This document shows, one piece after another, positions 40,596-54,320 of a stretch of DNA of 64,000 bases. The notes beneath the pieces are model-generated. The model saw only the letters and a program-made list of their open reading frames with translations. It had not been told where the DNA came from and did not search any database. Location of the stretch: positions 7,006,001-7,070,000 of the forward strand of contig OZ059899.1 of the NCBI GenBank assembly GCA_964057225.1, read 5' to 3'. This DNA is from Auanema rhodensis (lineage: Eukaryota; Nematoda; Chromadorea; Rhabditida; Rhabditidae). Within the stretch, counting starts at the first letter, position 1. Each line of letters begins with the position of its first letter. The position numbers and the translations under genes are program-made.

Positions 40596-42358
40596 CTCTC
40601 TCGAAGTTCAGATTCAGCAGTTGCTTCTGCTTACCCTTCAGCCTAATGATGAATGATAAAAAAAAGAAATGGTAAACAGAGAAAACTGAATAGGGCAAGG
40701 AAAACAAATATAGTACAGATAGTAAAGAATTATCGAAGACATCAAATAACAGAAGAAAACGAAGATATTAGAAATCGATCAGTCATTGTTAGAATAATAA
40801 CAGATATATCGAGAAAGGGTGAAAGGTCAGATCTCGAAAAACGTTTGCAGTGACGACACATCTGGTCATTTGTACTTCTAGCAGACAAAAGTTGCGGAAT
40901 GAAGTACACATATAACTAGATATACATATATATATTAGTTCCTATATTATATATATATATATAAAGAAAAATTCAAAATCTCAAATTTTGAAACTATCAA
41001 TGCATTCAAAAAATTGGAATGACTTTTAATGTCAGATAATTCATCATAAATTAGGAAGTTTGAAAAGTGAAATTGAAATTGAAATGATTGTCACCTTTGA
41101 ATCTCTGCGGGACCAAAAGGGATTGGAATTGATCAGTAATTTAGGCTTACATTATGATATTTTAAAAAATTAGAGTTTGAAATTATTGTAAATGGATAGA
41201 AACATCTCAGTTCAAAGTTTAGAATGAACATGTGCGAGGTAATGAGACTTTAGAGGGCGGAGTTATCAGGGTGTCATTTGTTGGATAGAGGTCAGATAAA
41301 ATCTTTTTAAACATTAAACTTTAGCAAATGTGTCCTCAAATGATGAGCAATGTTTTATGATTCAAAAACTTTGAATCCATGAAAAAAAATTAAAAAGACG
41401 AGAAACAAGACATAAATGACCGTCCAACTAGCGAAGAACTAGATAATAGCATTGATGTGGGAACAGTGCGATTATACCTGCAATGTTCATCTTTTTCTTA
41501 TCTTCTATTATAAATATTCTAACATATTAAAAAAAACAGAAGTTTCATCGAAAATGTTGAAATATCAGTTGCAATATGGTTTCCAGCAATCCTATTACAA
41601 ATTTATCATTTGTTATAGCAGGAAACTAGAATTTCATTTGAACATTCGATTTGAGAGTTACATGAATCAGCTTATTTTCATTTGGAAACTAACTATGCAA
41701 TACGACTATGGTATTCGTTTTCATGATTACTATGGAGAAACTACAAGTTCAACGCATTTCCCGCATAGTCATCCGTTTGCCGCTTTTATTTATTTGAAAA
41801 ATCAAGAGAAACAATGAAAACGAATATTTTTTTGGTAAGAAAGTGGTTAAAAAGAAAATTGACATCGAATGAAAAGAAAGAAAGAACATCAGTAACAAAG
41901 ACTTTGTTCACATGGTTAAGAATAAATTGTGAACCATATGTGAATGTTTCGTCAGAATCTAACCAAAAGATGCTAAACGGCGCGATAATCCAAAAGTTCA
42001 CTTTGCTGATGGCTACATCTTATCATTCATATATATATGAAAGGTCATGAGTATTATGAGCTTAGGCTGGAAACAAAGCATGTTCATTGATTCTAGTAAC
42101 CTAGGGTTATCAAAAAGGCCGCTTTCGAGGACTGCTTTGTATATTAGATTACTTATTCATTCATCCATTTATAATGACTAATACAACTAGTTATAAATTA
42201 AATCATTCATATTATATATGATATGTATATATTCTTTCGTATTGTAGTTTGTATAACTGAGATATCAAAGGTTTTTAAAACTGTAATATGTAGTTGTAGT
42301 TGTAGTTTAAACTAGCGAAACAGTTATATTCTTTAAATTTTGCTCTTATTTTGATTTC
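40596..42358. other. Divergent intergenic region with two overlapping small ORFs
   Basis: About 1.8 kb between the transporter and the zinc-finger-like gene. A (TA)n run lies near 40925-40965. Two + strand frames, 41455-41817 and 41814-42050, overlap by the bases ATGA; they are not pyrimidine-biased but match nothing I recognise. No promoter motif was identified. Confidence 0.45.
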
Positions 42359-42364
42359 TTTCAG
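42359..42364 (+). promoter_or_regulatory. Probable SL acceptor
   Basis: TTTCAG lies 14 nt before the ATG at 42379 and is preceded by a T-rich stretch. Confidence 0.5.
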
Positions 42365-42378
42365 GGATTTGCTCAAAA

Positions 42379-44697
42379 ATGGTTGCAAAATTGGATCTAT
42401 CTATGGTGAGAAAGTTCTATTTAAAATCAAAATTAAAATAGGAATTATAGAAAAAAGGAGAACCAATGGCTAAGCGTCGTAGAATGCCGAATACTTTGTA
42501 TCACAATGAAATGTATATTGTAATGGTATCACCGGAAAAAAAAGCTGAAGGTGAGTTTTTATATAATTAAAATAATTATTTTTAATCATAGATGAGCAAA
42601 CAAAAAATAATTTAGCGCTCATCGAGAAAAAGAAGGAGAAATCTCGTAAGACTGAGCCTATTCCAGCTCATATCATTACCGAGAGCAAGAAGTCAGCTGA
42701 GAAACGAAAATCATTGTCAACTCTAGATGTGAAGCCATCTGTTAAAAGAAGTTATTCTTGTAGAATTGTTGAAGAATCTCCGGTCAAAGGATCTGCTTCG
42801 GTAAAAAGAAGTCATGGAGAGCAGAACAAACAATTGAAACATACACCGAAAATTGCACTTAAACTTCCGCATAAGAAGTTAAGTACACCAAAAGCTGACA
42901 ATGCCATCTCCCCAGTTGTGAATAGAGCTGAGGAAAAAAAATTGAACACACCTAGTTCTTCAAAGAAATCAGTAATAAAGAAGAATGAGGTACAACCAGT
43001 GCGGAATAATAGTGATCAAACCGTTCAGCTTCAACAAGGCAGCAAATTCAAAAGGTATGAGTATTAGATTTACAAAAACTTATCTTTTTCTATACATGAA
43101 ATGAACTAAAAGAAAAATAGTAGTAGCGAGTATCGTTTACGCATTACTAGTTTTGAAATTGAATTTTCTGACAATAGCTACTGAACTATTGTGATGAGTT
43201 CATTTTCAATTGTTCGGACTATTGTATAGATTGTATTTGTTTTTCTCTGAAAAGTCGATTAAAGAAGATATATATATATATATCTGTCTATCTATCTATC
43301 TATATATATGTATATATATATATATATTCTTTAGACAACAGGGATTACATGCTAACAAAACATAAACTCATAGTATAAAGTAGTGCGTAAAAGTATACAA
43401 AACTACTATTAATACTTAATCATTTTTATTATTATGATTCGTTGTAAAATAGCTTGTTATCGATATTTTAAGAAATTATTGGATAGTAAAAACATACTAT
43501 GTTGTTGATAATGTTTTAATTCTTCAATTGCAGCTTTGATGAATTCTCAAACAAATTTGAGATCTGGAAGATTGAACAGTGCCATAATTTTCGGGTTGCA
43601 TCTTCTGAAACTTTAAAGAACATTGACGGTTCAATTGATCCAACATGTAGGTATCGCTATGTAGTATATCAGTGTGTCCACTATGGACAACCTAGAATTC
43701 GAGGTCTGTAAGTATATTAAAATTTTGCAAAAATAAAATGTTTAGGCACAGGCAAAAGACCGAATCAAAATTATTTACCTTGTGGTTGCAAAGCAATGTT
43801 ACGGCTTGTGTACAGTTTTGATCAAAAGGCTAGTTAAAAATAAAACGAAAGAAATAAGAGTTTATTTAATAAGTATTTTATTTTCAGGTACTAGTCATTA
43901 ATAAATTGTGGATTGAGCATTCGGGGCATGAGCCTTCTGCAAATGATGAAAATGGATTTCAAACAAGACGATGTTAGTTACTTAGTTATCCAGCTAAATT
44001 AATAATATGATTTTAGATGCACGGACAACAAAAGTGGAAAATGATACCTCCAGTAGTAGTCCAATCAGTGATAACAATACAAGTTCGTCTGTTTCCACGC
44101 CAACTCCAGTAGACGATACCCAAAAAATGACCGATGCATTGTATTATCAACAACAGCTTCAAGTTTGTCGCAAAATTAATATTCACAACCTAGACTTCTT
44201 TTTAGTTGGTTGCTGCTCTTCTACCACAATCATCATATTGTAATACAGATTATTCTAGTTTAGTTAATAATGTAGTAAGTTTTCAAAACATAAATGTTTT
44301 TAAACATCTGTTTTCACAGAATATGTTGTACCCTCCTACAGTTTCTGATTCTGATCCTTCAACTTCAACGATATATCGCCCTCAACCCACATATACGTTA
44401 AGCTCAATTGCGAATTCTGCATTCTGTAGAGTCCAGGTATAATATAGTTTTTATGTCTAACTATATTTTCTTCTGATTTAAGCCAATTACGTTTCCACCC
44501 AATGGTAGCGATAAGGAAAATACCTCTTTGATAAATATGGTGATTTCAATATTTATGTTCTTCACAATAATGCTTTTCTTTAGGATGATCCGAAAAAAAG
44601 CAATACCATTAATGACTGTTCAGCTCTACAGCCACTAGCAGTAGCAGAGAATACTCATTGGGGTCCCCGAGAGTATGCCGATTTGAATGTTTTATAA
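42379..44697 (+). CDS. Putative nuclear protein with FAR1/ZSWIM3-like zinc-binding domain
   Basis: Eleven exons read in frame: 42379-42405, 42451-42550, 42592-43054, 43534-43703, 43746-43828, 43888-43972, 44017-44162, 44206-44274, 44320-44436, 44483-44539, 44584-44697; 476 residues. Residues 1-196 are Lys/Ser-rich and basic, with KRRR and several KK motifs that would serve as nuclear localisation signals. Residues about 198-282 form a compact domain: RVASSETL, then YRYVVYQCVHYG, GTGKRPNQNYLPCGCKAMLR and a closing WIEHSGHE. The C-x-H / C-x-C / H-x-x-H pattern resembles the N-terminal FAR1-like domain of ZSWIM1/ZSWIM3 and related WRKY-GCM1-like folds, so DNA binding is likely. The remainder is Ser/Thr/Pro/Gln-rich, as in transcriptional regulators. 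The intron after 43828 appears to begin with GC. AATAAA follows at 44851. The gene call is firm, the function is inferred. Confidence 0.75.
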
Positions 44698-44850
44698 TCT
44701 TCTTTAAAAATCGTGATATTTTATCCCTCCAGGATATTGGTGAGCTACAATGTGTAGACTATTTTAATTTGCATTTTGTATGATAATTGTATATATTACA
44801 AAGTTTAAACCAAGGGTTGTATGAACAAACTAATTAATATTTTTGAAGAA

Positions 44851-44856
44851 AATAAA
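44851..44856 (+). other. Polyadenylation signal
   Basis: AATAAA about 150 nt after the stop codon at 44697. Confidence 0.6.
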
Positions 44857-46860
44857 ATTAAATATAATAGAAATTTATGTGATACATATTATTTTCAAGA
44901 TTTGGTATTAAATCCCTAATTAAAATATCGACCTATCTATTCTTTTATATCGTTTGCCCTCATAAATGCTAAGGTGTTTAGCCATAAATGACTATTACTA
45001 TCTATGAATGATGACACATAGGCGGTTCGGATACAAACGGCTTTAATATGGCTTAGCAAACATATTTGAGGTGATTAAAGCATGGATGAAGATCTCAAAG
45101 AAAGCCGTAGATGTTTCTACTAAGGAAGTGAAGTAAGGTTTAATTTTTAAATATTTAGTAATTAAATTATCAAATACTTGAAAATTTCTACTTTTTCTAA
45201 ATTATCGAAGCATTGTCTTAGGAAAGGCTAAACAATACTGTTAGTTCTTGTGTTTTTCTCTATGGATGCAATGCATACGAGAGGATCAAACATTGCATTT
45301 TGAAACAGGAAAAAAATCAAGAGTTAAGAGAGAATAAGTGCATATAAAATCTGTAGAGGGCATATCCATCATAACATACCGGTTTTAGTTATCTAATATT
45401 CATATTGAATATAATATAGTTTGGACATGTATAATTAAAACTTCAAAATGCAACCGATCATTGTTCCAAATAAAATGGAAATGCACAAAATGACTTTAAA
45501 TATTTGAAGTTATGTATATATGCTAATATGATTGCGAACAAAATGACACTTTTTCTTCTTTTCTACTATGCAGATACTCACTTCCAATCCAAATCCAATG
45601 CACTTTCATTACTATTCATTCCCTTCACTATGCATTGTTTTATGTTTGACACATTGTATGCAGCGTATCCCATTTGATAGATGAGAACGATGTTTTTAAA
45701 AGTTTGAATCAGAGTCAATCCCTCACAATTGGAAACTATTCAATGAGAAAATACGAGAATAGAGGGACAAGAAGTTCTTTGCTAGCTTAAGGATAAAGTA
45801 GACCAGAGAGCTTAAGTCTTACAGCTTCTTCTTCTTTACTTTGTCATTTCTCTCATTTTCCTTTCACACTTAACGTGTCTGTCTGATTTCCGTATTGTAT
45901 GTTACGATAAGAATTGAGAGCAGACAAGAAAACACCAACGAATAAAGTTAAGTAAATTGGGAGAAAATAGTGGAAGGGTGAGCAATCTCAGTAGTTTGAA
46001 CAGACAAGAAGGTATTGTATTTCGCTCTAAACGGATGTTGGAAAATACTTTAACATAAACTGCGCTACTTCTGTTTAGCTATTGCACCCTCTCTCTTGCT
46101 TCTTGACTTACCAGTACGCTGATCTGTTGTTCATCCATCTACTACTCAGAGGTGTGAGAGATGACACGATCTTTACCTCTTTCATTAGATGATGCACTTA
46201 TACACTCTAGTTTTGTCTGTCTCTACAGCCTCTGCACCTTGCCTCAACTCTTTACCTAATGTTCACTTTGAATTGTGTTTATCTCACCTCATCTGCCTGT
46301 TGTCACATCATCTCTTGCTTTATTTGCTTGTCATAGATGTGCGAGCAACAAGAAACATACAAGTGTATGAGGTAGTATAAGATGATGACGAATAGAGCTA
46401 TCAATTTTCGTGGCCTTCTCTTACAATGAAAGGTAATCTTTATAGTCAAATGTACAATAAGCAAATATCTTCATGGTTATTAAGTGAGGCTTCTCTAAAC
46501 GAGTCTTAAATTTGTTGATTTTCTCGCTTTTATCTTTCAATTACTAAAGATCGTCTGAATATCTTATAGACTCGAATCGGAGTATCTAGCTAAACAGTAC
46601 ATTGTCGTTAAACAATAACAAGATATTTATAAGATATTTCATCTGTAAACGTATATAAAATGTTATTTGTTGGTCCCCACAATTTAGATTTTGGCAATCT
46701 CATGAGGATTGTACCAAAATGAACTAGCTTGTCTTTTCGATGTCGTCTTTCCACATCTAAATATGGCATTAATCTCTCACTTTTCTTCTCTCACTTTCTT
46801 TTTTTCTCCTATCTTCTTCATTTCTCCCGTTGCTGCACTTTTTATCCGCTGTTAGGTTTC
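44857..46860. other. Start of the right-hand gene desert
   Basis: No gene is firmly supported. A short possible coding exon with a good donor is at 45086-45132 (see findings). The remainder is AT-rich DNA with pyrimidine-rich patches. Confidence 0.45.
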
Positions 46861-47230
46861 ATTTTTACAGCAAATTCATGAGACATAGAAGGCAAATTCG
46901 AATTATCGCGGGCTGACTGTCGACTATTGGTGTTGATGTCGGCAAAGACATATAAGCGACCACGTTGACGGCACAACTAAAGGATAAGGACTAGCAGATC
47001 GCTTTCGTTCTCTTCATGGTCTTCCTTTCGTTTTCTGTATCTTTTCATCCATTTCTTCTTTCAATCCTACTTTCTGTCTTTCAAGGGATGCCATTTAGCG
47101 TGAATTTGACAGCAGATTAAAACCAGTTTTGGCCGTCTTACTTCTCTTGCTTCTCACCTTAAATGGCTATCGATATAATTTTCCTCGAACGGCACCTTAA
47201 TCCTGCAGTCTATCTCCTTAAACAGCTTTC
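46861..47230. other. Sequence-complex non-coding block
   Basis: GC-richer stretch with few repeats, including GTCGAC and TCGGCAAAG motifs around 46915-46960. No open frame looks coding. Candidate regulatory DNA by analogy with the other islands. Confidence 0.25.
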
Positions 47231-50200
47231 TTTTTCTTTTCTATTACAACTATCTAAGAATTATCATTTTTTTCTCCTCAAAAAAAAAAGACTAAATGCT
47301 ATATATTCAACCTTTCAGCCAGGAAACAAATAAGAAAAACAGTAAAATGAATCAAATAGTGTAGAATAGTAAAGAATGGAATCTTTTCTTATATGAGAGT
47401 TTATATATATTTGTTAGGATATTGAGTACTGAATTCAATCTAAACTATCATTGGTTATTCAACAAGATTTTTCAACATTTCAATTAAGTGTAAAATTTAT
47501 TTAACATGTACAGTACTGTTGAATAATAGGATATGCGGATATACATCATTTTAGCTGTAAAATACTATTCCCTACGAAGATATAGCATTAGATCATGGAC
47601 ATGATGTAACAAAGCCGATAAATTGCCTCAATCTGCTCACCCAAAGCCGCATTCATTCATCCCTTTCTTTTTGGTCTTTTCGGATATTAACGGCGTCAAA
47701 TCATCATTTCTTGGATAGGCCACCAGGACATCTAAATGATATCTGTCTAATCCTTTATGCCAGATGTCATCGAATGCAAGAGAAAGGCGTCTGGAAATGA
47801 ATCTGAGAAGCTGAAATACAATGATATCTACTAGTTTTAATTAGTATATTTAAAAAATATAGTTTTAACACATCGGATTGGATAATTAGATTATATTGGA
47901 TGAGTAATTTATTATTGTATAATACATCATCACATAACATATTTATCTTATCTAATTGAAAGAAAATAGTTTTATAATAGTGATGGTGTGGGATTAACGT
48001 GATTTCTTCTAATGGAAAGTTAGACTTAAATTGACAGTGTATTCAAGGAAAACAGCAATTTTCATGCCGTATCTATCCATAAGGCCGTCGTGATCTTCTG
48101 ACAACCATTTCCTTATCGAATCAGGATAATTAATCTGCGATCAAAGACAGCATTTCTGTTTCAGTTTTACCGTCGTTTGTTCAGTTTTTTTTCCGTAGCT
48201 TTGAACGGAAACGACTTTGTCGGACAACAGTAGCAAGCGATACACTATCAGAAGGCCATCTGAGGAAATCTATATGAATATAAATAGTAGTATGAAGTTT
48301 TTTCTTTATGTTGGTATAAATCAATAATCGAACTCTTGTTTAAATGAAACTACGGTAACTGCGATATAGTACAAGCTATGCGATTTTTTCTATCCAATTC
48401 AGCTAGATGATATGATCTTGTATGAGGTGCTTTAACATCATGGTCCCTAACCATGAAAACGAACATTACATTCTTATCCTTTATGATCTCAATGGACGTA
48501 ATGCCAAGCGGTTTCTGTGGACACAGTTGTTTGCGTCGTGCACAAGATATTCGAGAAGAAATTTTAGAGAGAAAGCAAAGATTTCTGAAAGAAATCCACA
48601 TCAAATTTAGTGGATAATGTAGAAAACAGAAAGGGAAATGTAAATGAACATAACATAACTAATCGGTCATACATTGTTTCGAGATCAACCAATTCCATGA
48701 CAGGTAATAGCAACATCTGGTTCTACTTTAGTTTTCTCGTTGTTGTTAAATGCATCGCATAGTCTTGTTCATCGTTCTTCTCATACAAGATCAAGCAAAT
48801 TGAGTGTAGGATAAGAGAGATAGGGTACGTAGAAAGAAAGCAAGATGGTAAAGAAAATAGAATGTGAAAAAGAAGAAGACGATACATGAAAACGTGCTGA
48901 TCATGCCATCATTAAAGTCTTTTTTGTTATTCTCTCTATTCGTATAATCTTCTTTTGTGTTTTTCCTATTTTGAATAATGTGGTGACAACAAGAATACAA
49001 CTTTCACTTGTTTTGCAATCGAGCATGTCCACTCTTCATCGTTTTCATCCCTTTCCCCTCTTGATCGACTTTGCATGAAAACAAGAATCAAATATACTGT
49101 AATATGAATATCTTCTTGGTATTGGCAACAATCTTCTTCAATAGGTTGTTCCCTCAACTTCAATGTTTTGTGTTTTTCCTTCGAGAAAACACCTAACATC
49201 TATTACATCATTGAAATAATCGCAAAACTTGTTCAGTTGCCAAAAGTTGAGAGGAACTTATCTATCTGGATTTACCTCTATTCGACAATGTTCTTAAAAA
49301 TGTTTAAGAGGATGAGGTTCAATTCGTTTGATGGTAGCGTATAAGCAAGGATGTGCTGTTGGTTTCTGTCGAAAAACTTGTTTCAAACCGTTTCATTCAT
49401 TTTCTGGAAAATTCATTAAAGTTGCAACAGAAGGACACCTACGTAGAGAACAATTTGGAAATTATTTCTATCTATTCCACCCTTTTCAAGGTGTATTATC
49501 CAATTCTTTCAAAGCTTCTGCTTCCAATGAGGAAAATACGATTGGTATTATTTAAGCTGTGTTTGATTTTGATCATGGCTAACACTTTCATATCAATTCT
49601 TAAGGTTTTTCATTTATTAAGAAAACAAATGGAATGAAAAAACCTATATGGATCAATAAGAATATTAAACTCCTAGACAAATTTATTGTGATGTTGGAAA
49701 AATATAATCTAGCCATGCTTTTCATTTTTACCCTCCTTTTTCAGTTTGTCAGTTTTCCTCTTTTCTATTTATCTCACTCTTTTTTGCTTAGAGGTCTTAT
49801 CAATCGGACAAGGTCTATGTTGCCTATGGAGTAGCAAGCACACTTTTATTTAATATACAATCAAAGATCTTTTAAGATTTGTTGAGTTTATAAGATTATT
49901 AAAGAATAACTGCAAATGAACAATATCCAATATTTTACATGAAGGTATAAACTATATAGTTTTCATTACAAGAACAATATGTTCAAACTTAAAGGCATTA
50001 TATTGGATAAAGAGCTATAGTTTGACTTTACTTCATTTTTAAAAATCAAAATTCTTTAATTGGGAAATCTTTTATAACTTATGATTTAGACTTTTCAACC
50101 CCTCGATTATTCCTTTATACGGTATCTCTTTTGTGGAAAGCTATCGGTTTATTTATCTGAAAGATAGAAAGCGAATAGAGTAAAGTGTGTTGGCTGAAAA

Positions 50201-51480
50201 TAGAGAAGAAGAAAAGAATAGTACACGAAATAGTAAAGAAATTGATGATATACAAAGAGAAAAGGTATAGAGAGTATTGTATGAAGGGAGTGAGAGAGAT
50301 AGATAGAGAGAGAGATAGAGAGTAGGATGGTATTGGATGGATAATAAAACCGATGAGGCTCAAGACCTAAGATAACAAGACTGAATAACCTCCCCCACCT
50401 TCCATAACGATTGTCAGCTATGCTGCTGATGATGCATCCAAATTAGTGTTGAAAGCAGCAATTTACCTTCAAAATACTTTGCAAATATTTACTCAGAAGG
50501 ACTTGCAAGCGCAATTAAGTCCATAATTTTTTTCTTTTTCACTGTCTTTTAAATGTATACGTTTCTTATTAGATAAATGTGATATAGCTTTTTGATTTTT
50601 GAAGATAAGACAATGATTGGGCAAGAAAATGAATAGAGTCAAAGACAAAAAGAGAGACGGAGACATATTATGGTCCTTAGTTGACCTAATATACTTTGAT
50701 AAGAACTTATGAGGACATAAAATATTAGAGAATACATATAAGCTCACGGAAATTATCTGATACTTCATCTTTCCATGCTACTTCAGGAGGTTATCATCTT
50801 TTTGAGCACATAATAATGACTTGCTAACTGGGTTCGGATAGATCGTTTTGAAAATTAACAAACAAACAATCATTCCAAATGAATGAAATAATCAAATATG
50901 TTATCTATGTAAATTAATTAGTTAACTATATAAGAGTTAATAAGAAGTTGTATATATTAATTATATAAATATGTAGTTATCTATGAAGCATTCTATGAAT
51001 CATCTGTACTCCGGGAGCGAACCTTTAAAATTTCATGATCGTTCTTCGCGATCTTTATGCTCCTATCAGTATTATACATGTGAAATTCAAAGAATTTGAA
51101 CAAAAAATAGTAAAAATCATTTTAACTCAAATAATTTCTCATTCTCTTCTCAGTTTCTCTGACTAAATACTTTTTTTTGAAATTATATTCTAGAAAATCG
51201 TAGTTAAGTGCATCGCACTTTGTTCATTTAAATTGGTTTGTAACATTGAAGAATCATTGTTTAATATGGTTTATTGTCATCATATAGCTACCCCCTGATG
51301 TCATCAGATAAATATACTTCTGTCATCTTTGTCGTTTGTTCAATCATTCACTCATTCCGAATTCAATTTATATCTCAAACTCATTTACATATCCATCTTT
51401 TCCTGTTGATCATACATATGAATTGTTGAAAGATAGACAAGGAAAACCTGTTACTATGTCTGGAAGTCACTGATATACAA
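47231..51480. other. AT-rich intergenic DNA
   Basis: Nothing convincing is coded. Several 60-90-codon frames at 48350-49834 overlap one another in different frames and on both strands, which argues against any one being real. Minus-strand frames at 50115-50768 read purine-rich + strand DNA. Confidence 0.45.
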
Positions 51481-51484
51481 AAAG

Positions 51485-51489
<5 letters not shown>

Positions 51490-51539
<50 letters not shown>
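51490..51539. repeat. (GA)n microsatellite
   Basis: About 50 bases of GA repeat with a single CG interruption near 51529. Confidence 0.95.
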
Positions 51540-53280
51540 TTGTGGTGGCCTTTACAGGTAAACTATTAACTGACGTTTCTTTTTATTCCCTCTTCTCATT
51601 ATCTTGAATTTTTTCTCTCTGTTATAGGATGAGCTACATCCAGCGTGTCTCTTCATGGTCAATGTTCTAAAGGCGTTGTACCTTCTAATCTTAATTCTTT
51701 ACGAAGATGTAAGAAACTTTAGAATTGGTACAGCACATGCCTGAAGACGACACATTGCGTTCTTATCACATCAGCATGCTTTAGTCAACCAATCTATAGA
51801 CTATATGATCAGTAGAGCTGTTAGACGATTAAATCACAATCCCGTGACTTGATTGCCCAAGTCTCTTTCAATTACTTTTCATCTTTGCTATGGCTTATTC
51901 TATACATTAGCAGAATTAAGAACATAGAGTTATTACAGTACAGTTGAACAGTTAACTAATATAACTTACAAATATATTATATATAGTTTAATCAGAACCA
52001 CAATAGCATGTTGAACTTAATAAACATTCAATTCAGAAACTTTAATGTACGCGATCATTTGATGAATGCTCATTCAGTGATTGCTTGCTTCTGATGCCAT
52101 ATTAATGGCTTTTTTTGTTAAACATTTCTTTCACCTTTTTGTTTCTTCCAGCATGAAATTGATAAAATAGATTAGAAAAGTTTGAAAATTGAAGATTAAT
52201 AAAGGTAAATGATATTTCTAAAGAATCATAACTAACAATTTTCAAATCGTTTCCAACAAGATTATAGTATACTGCTTGAACATTACGAAGATAGTTTTGA
52301 AATTCATTTCATCACCCAAATTCTTTAGTTCAGTTTTGATAAAGCTGCAGTTTGTATGGGTTTGTTGAACTATGTCGATCAGCTTATTCTTTCTGCTTCT
52401 CTTATCTTCCATATTCAAGACTTCAGATTTATGCTGTTTACATAAGACTCACCCGATGTTATTATCAATAGTAATCAGTTTGTCTCTAATGTGTTTTTGA
52501 AATTTAACAATCATAATGACAATAAGTTATATAACATCCTCTTATTCTTTTCATCTCACATACTAAAATGTTGAAGACCAAGAAAAACAGTTTTCTCGCT
52601 CCCCCGAACGCTGTTGCTTGCTCATGCTTACATACTTGCTTATATGTCCATTTTGATTAGACTTTTGATCACATTTCTTTCATACACTTTTCTTAATCAC
52701 TTTAAAGATTTTTGTTGTCAGCAGATAGCTTCACGAGTTATAGCATAGATTGAAGAGGTCCTACCGTCATCCCTTTGCATTACATTCTAGATAAGGACAT
52801 TCATCTCTTTTGATAATAATATAAAGCTAATATCTTACTTCTCATTAATAGTAATTTAATATCAGATATTGCTAATAACTTACATATCAATAAAATAATA
52901 ATTCTGTTTAAGAATTATCTTGATAGCATATACTTAACTATAACTTTTGAAAGATATTATCAACATCTTTCAAAGAGTTTTATATTTACAAGCAAATCTT
53001 TCAATTTATATCCTAATGATGGGTATCTTTCTTTCGTTTTTTTTCTAATTTCCTTTTCGTAATTTCATTCTGTATCTCATTATCCATATGAGAATAGATT
53101 AATGCTTTGTAACATTGAATGATACTCTCATATGGCTTAAGGCTTAATCGGTTTCCTCATTATTTCATTATGATTAGAAGAAGAAATCTAGTGTCTAGGC
53201 TTGACTGACTGACTAAACACAAAGAATCAATCTGTAAGCCTATATTCTCTCTTCTTCGTCATTTTGTCGCCTATCGAGCA
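51540..53280. other. AT-rich intergenic DNA
   Basis: No gene, RNA or repeat was recognised apart from short AT-rich runs. Confidence 0.5.
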
Positions 53281-53530
53281 GTTACATCACCAAATTTTGA
53301 TTACAAGCTAAATGGTCCATCTGGACCCTCACTGATCTTTCTATAGATGGTCAGACTCGATATTCAGCTTCGGGGTGCTCTCAGCTGTAAGACAAACTGA
53401 GCCTTAGCCCGTAGGCTTTCTTGGTAATCCCCTGGTCTCCTAGCCGTATAACAAAGGATTACATGGGTCTCTCTTTCGCCAGCATAGCCTAGCTAGCGAC
53501 TATGGTGAGCCACAGAAGAAGACGACGAAT
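53281..53530. other. GC-richer non-coding block
   Basis: Balanced-composition stretch with motifs such as GGGGTGCTC and CCCGTAGGC. No tRNA cloverleaf or open reading frame could be fitted. Candidate regulatory DNA or non-coding exon; identity unknown. Confidence 0.25.
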
Positions 53531-54050
53531 GGGAAGTTGAACGTGAGAGACAAAATGAGCAAAAGAGAAGAGAGAGAAAGAGCTGCTCGCCTTACTAGAG
53601 GATCATCTTCTGTTAGGTTTTGGCTTAGACATCGAAAAACATTACGAGAAACAGAAGGATGAATCAAACAGAAAGTCCGATAGTAAGAAAAGTTTATAAA
53701 AACATAGGTTTGTATAGTGCTCACGCACATATGTATATGTTCAATCTTCCTTGATTTTCTCAAAGAACGGTGGAATGCTGAAAGTTGAGCCGAGTTACTA
53801 AGCGAAAGATAATAAAGCTGTTGTCCAAGTTGTAAAAACATAGAAATATAGAAAATACAACATTAATATATAAATGTTATTGCTTTTTGAACATATACTC
53901 TTCATTCTTAACACTTAGAAAGATTTTGCGCCGCTTCGTACAAATGTTGACGATCCCCCGTTTAACTAGTTCTCTAACGAACAGCTTCTAACGCATCATC
54001 AGCAAGTAGACATACATATACGCACACGTCTAAATCCTTTCATTTTCAAT

Positions 54051-54320
54051 TAAAACCCGTCGAACCTCAAAGCTAGCCTGATTCTTTGATGTTCTTCTGC
54101 AGACGATGATTAGCTAATTTCCGGCCAAGATGATGATTGTCGTTGAGCCGGGAGTGCAGGAAGGCGGCATGATGCCAAGCAGGATGATGGCGTTGAACAA
54201 CGATAGAAGCTTGAAGTAGACGACGAGCCGAAAAATACTGAAAATGGCCATCAAAGCTTTTTCCGGGAAGACTCAACGTCTTGCTCCTTCCGGTTTAGTG
54301 TGTCGTAGGTGGAAAACTAG
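54051..54320 (-). other. GC-rich block with unexplained 67-codon ORF
   Basis: One of the most GC-rich stretches in the right desert. The minus strand carries a 67-codon frame (54276-54073) with balanced composition and many His and Asn residues (HHPAWHH, NDNHHLGRK). It does not come from simple repeats. I do not recognise the sequence; it could be a terminal exon, an orphan peptide or chance in a GC-rich regulatory island. No clear splice or promoter signal was identified. Confidence 0.25.

Noticed and set aside
48350-49834. Cluster of 60-94-codon frames on both strands
   Set aside because: They overlap one another in different frames and strands, lack splice consistency and match no family.
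53341-53470. GC-rich segment tested as a tRNA or other structured RNA
   Set aside because: No acceptor/anticodon/T-arm arrangement or TTCRA box could be fitted. No tRNA or rRNA was recognised anywhere in the window.
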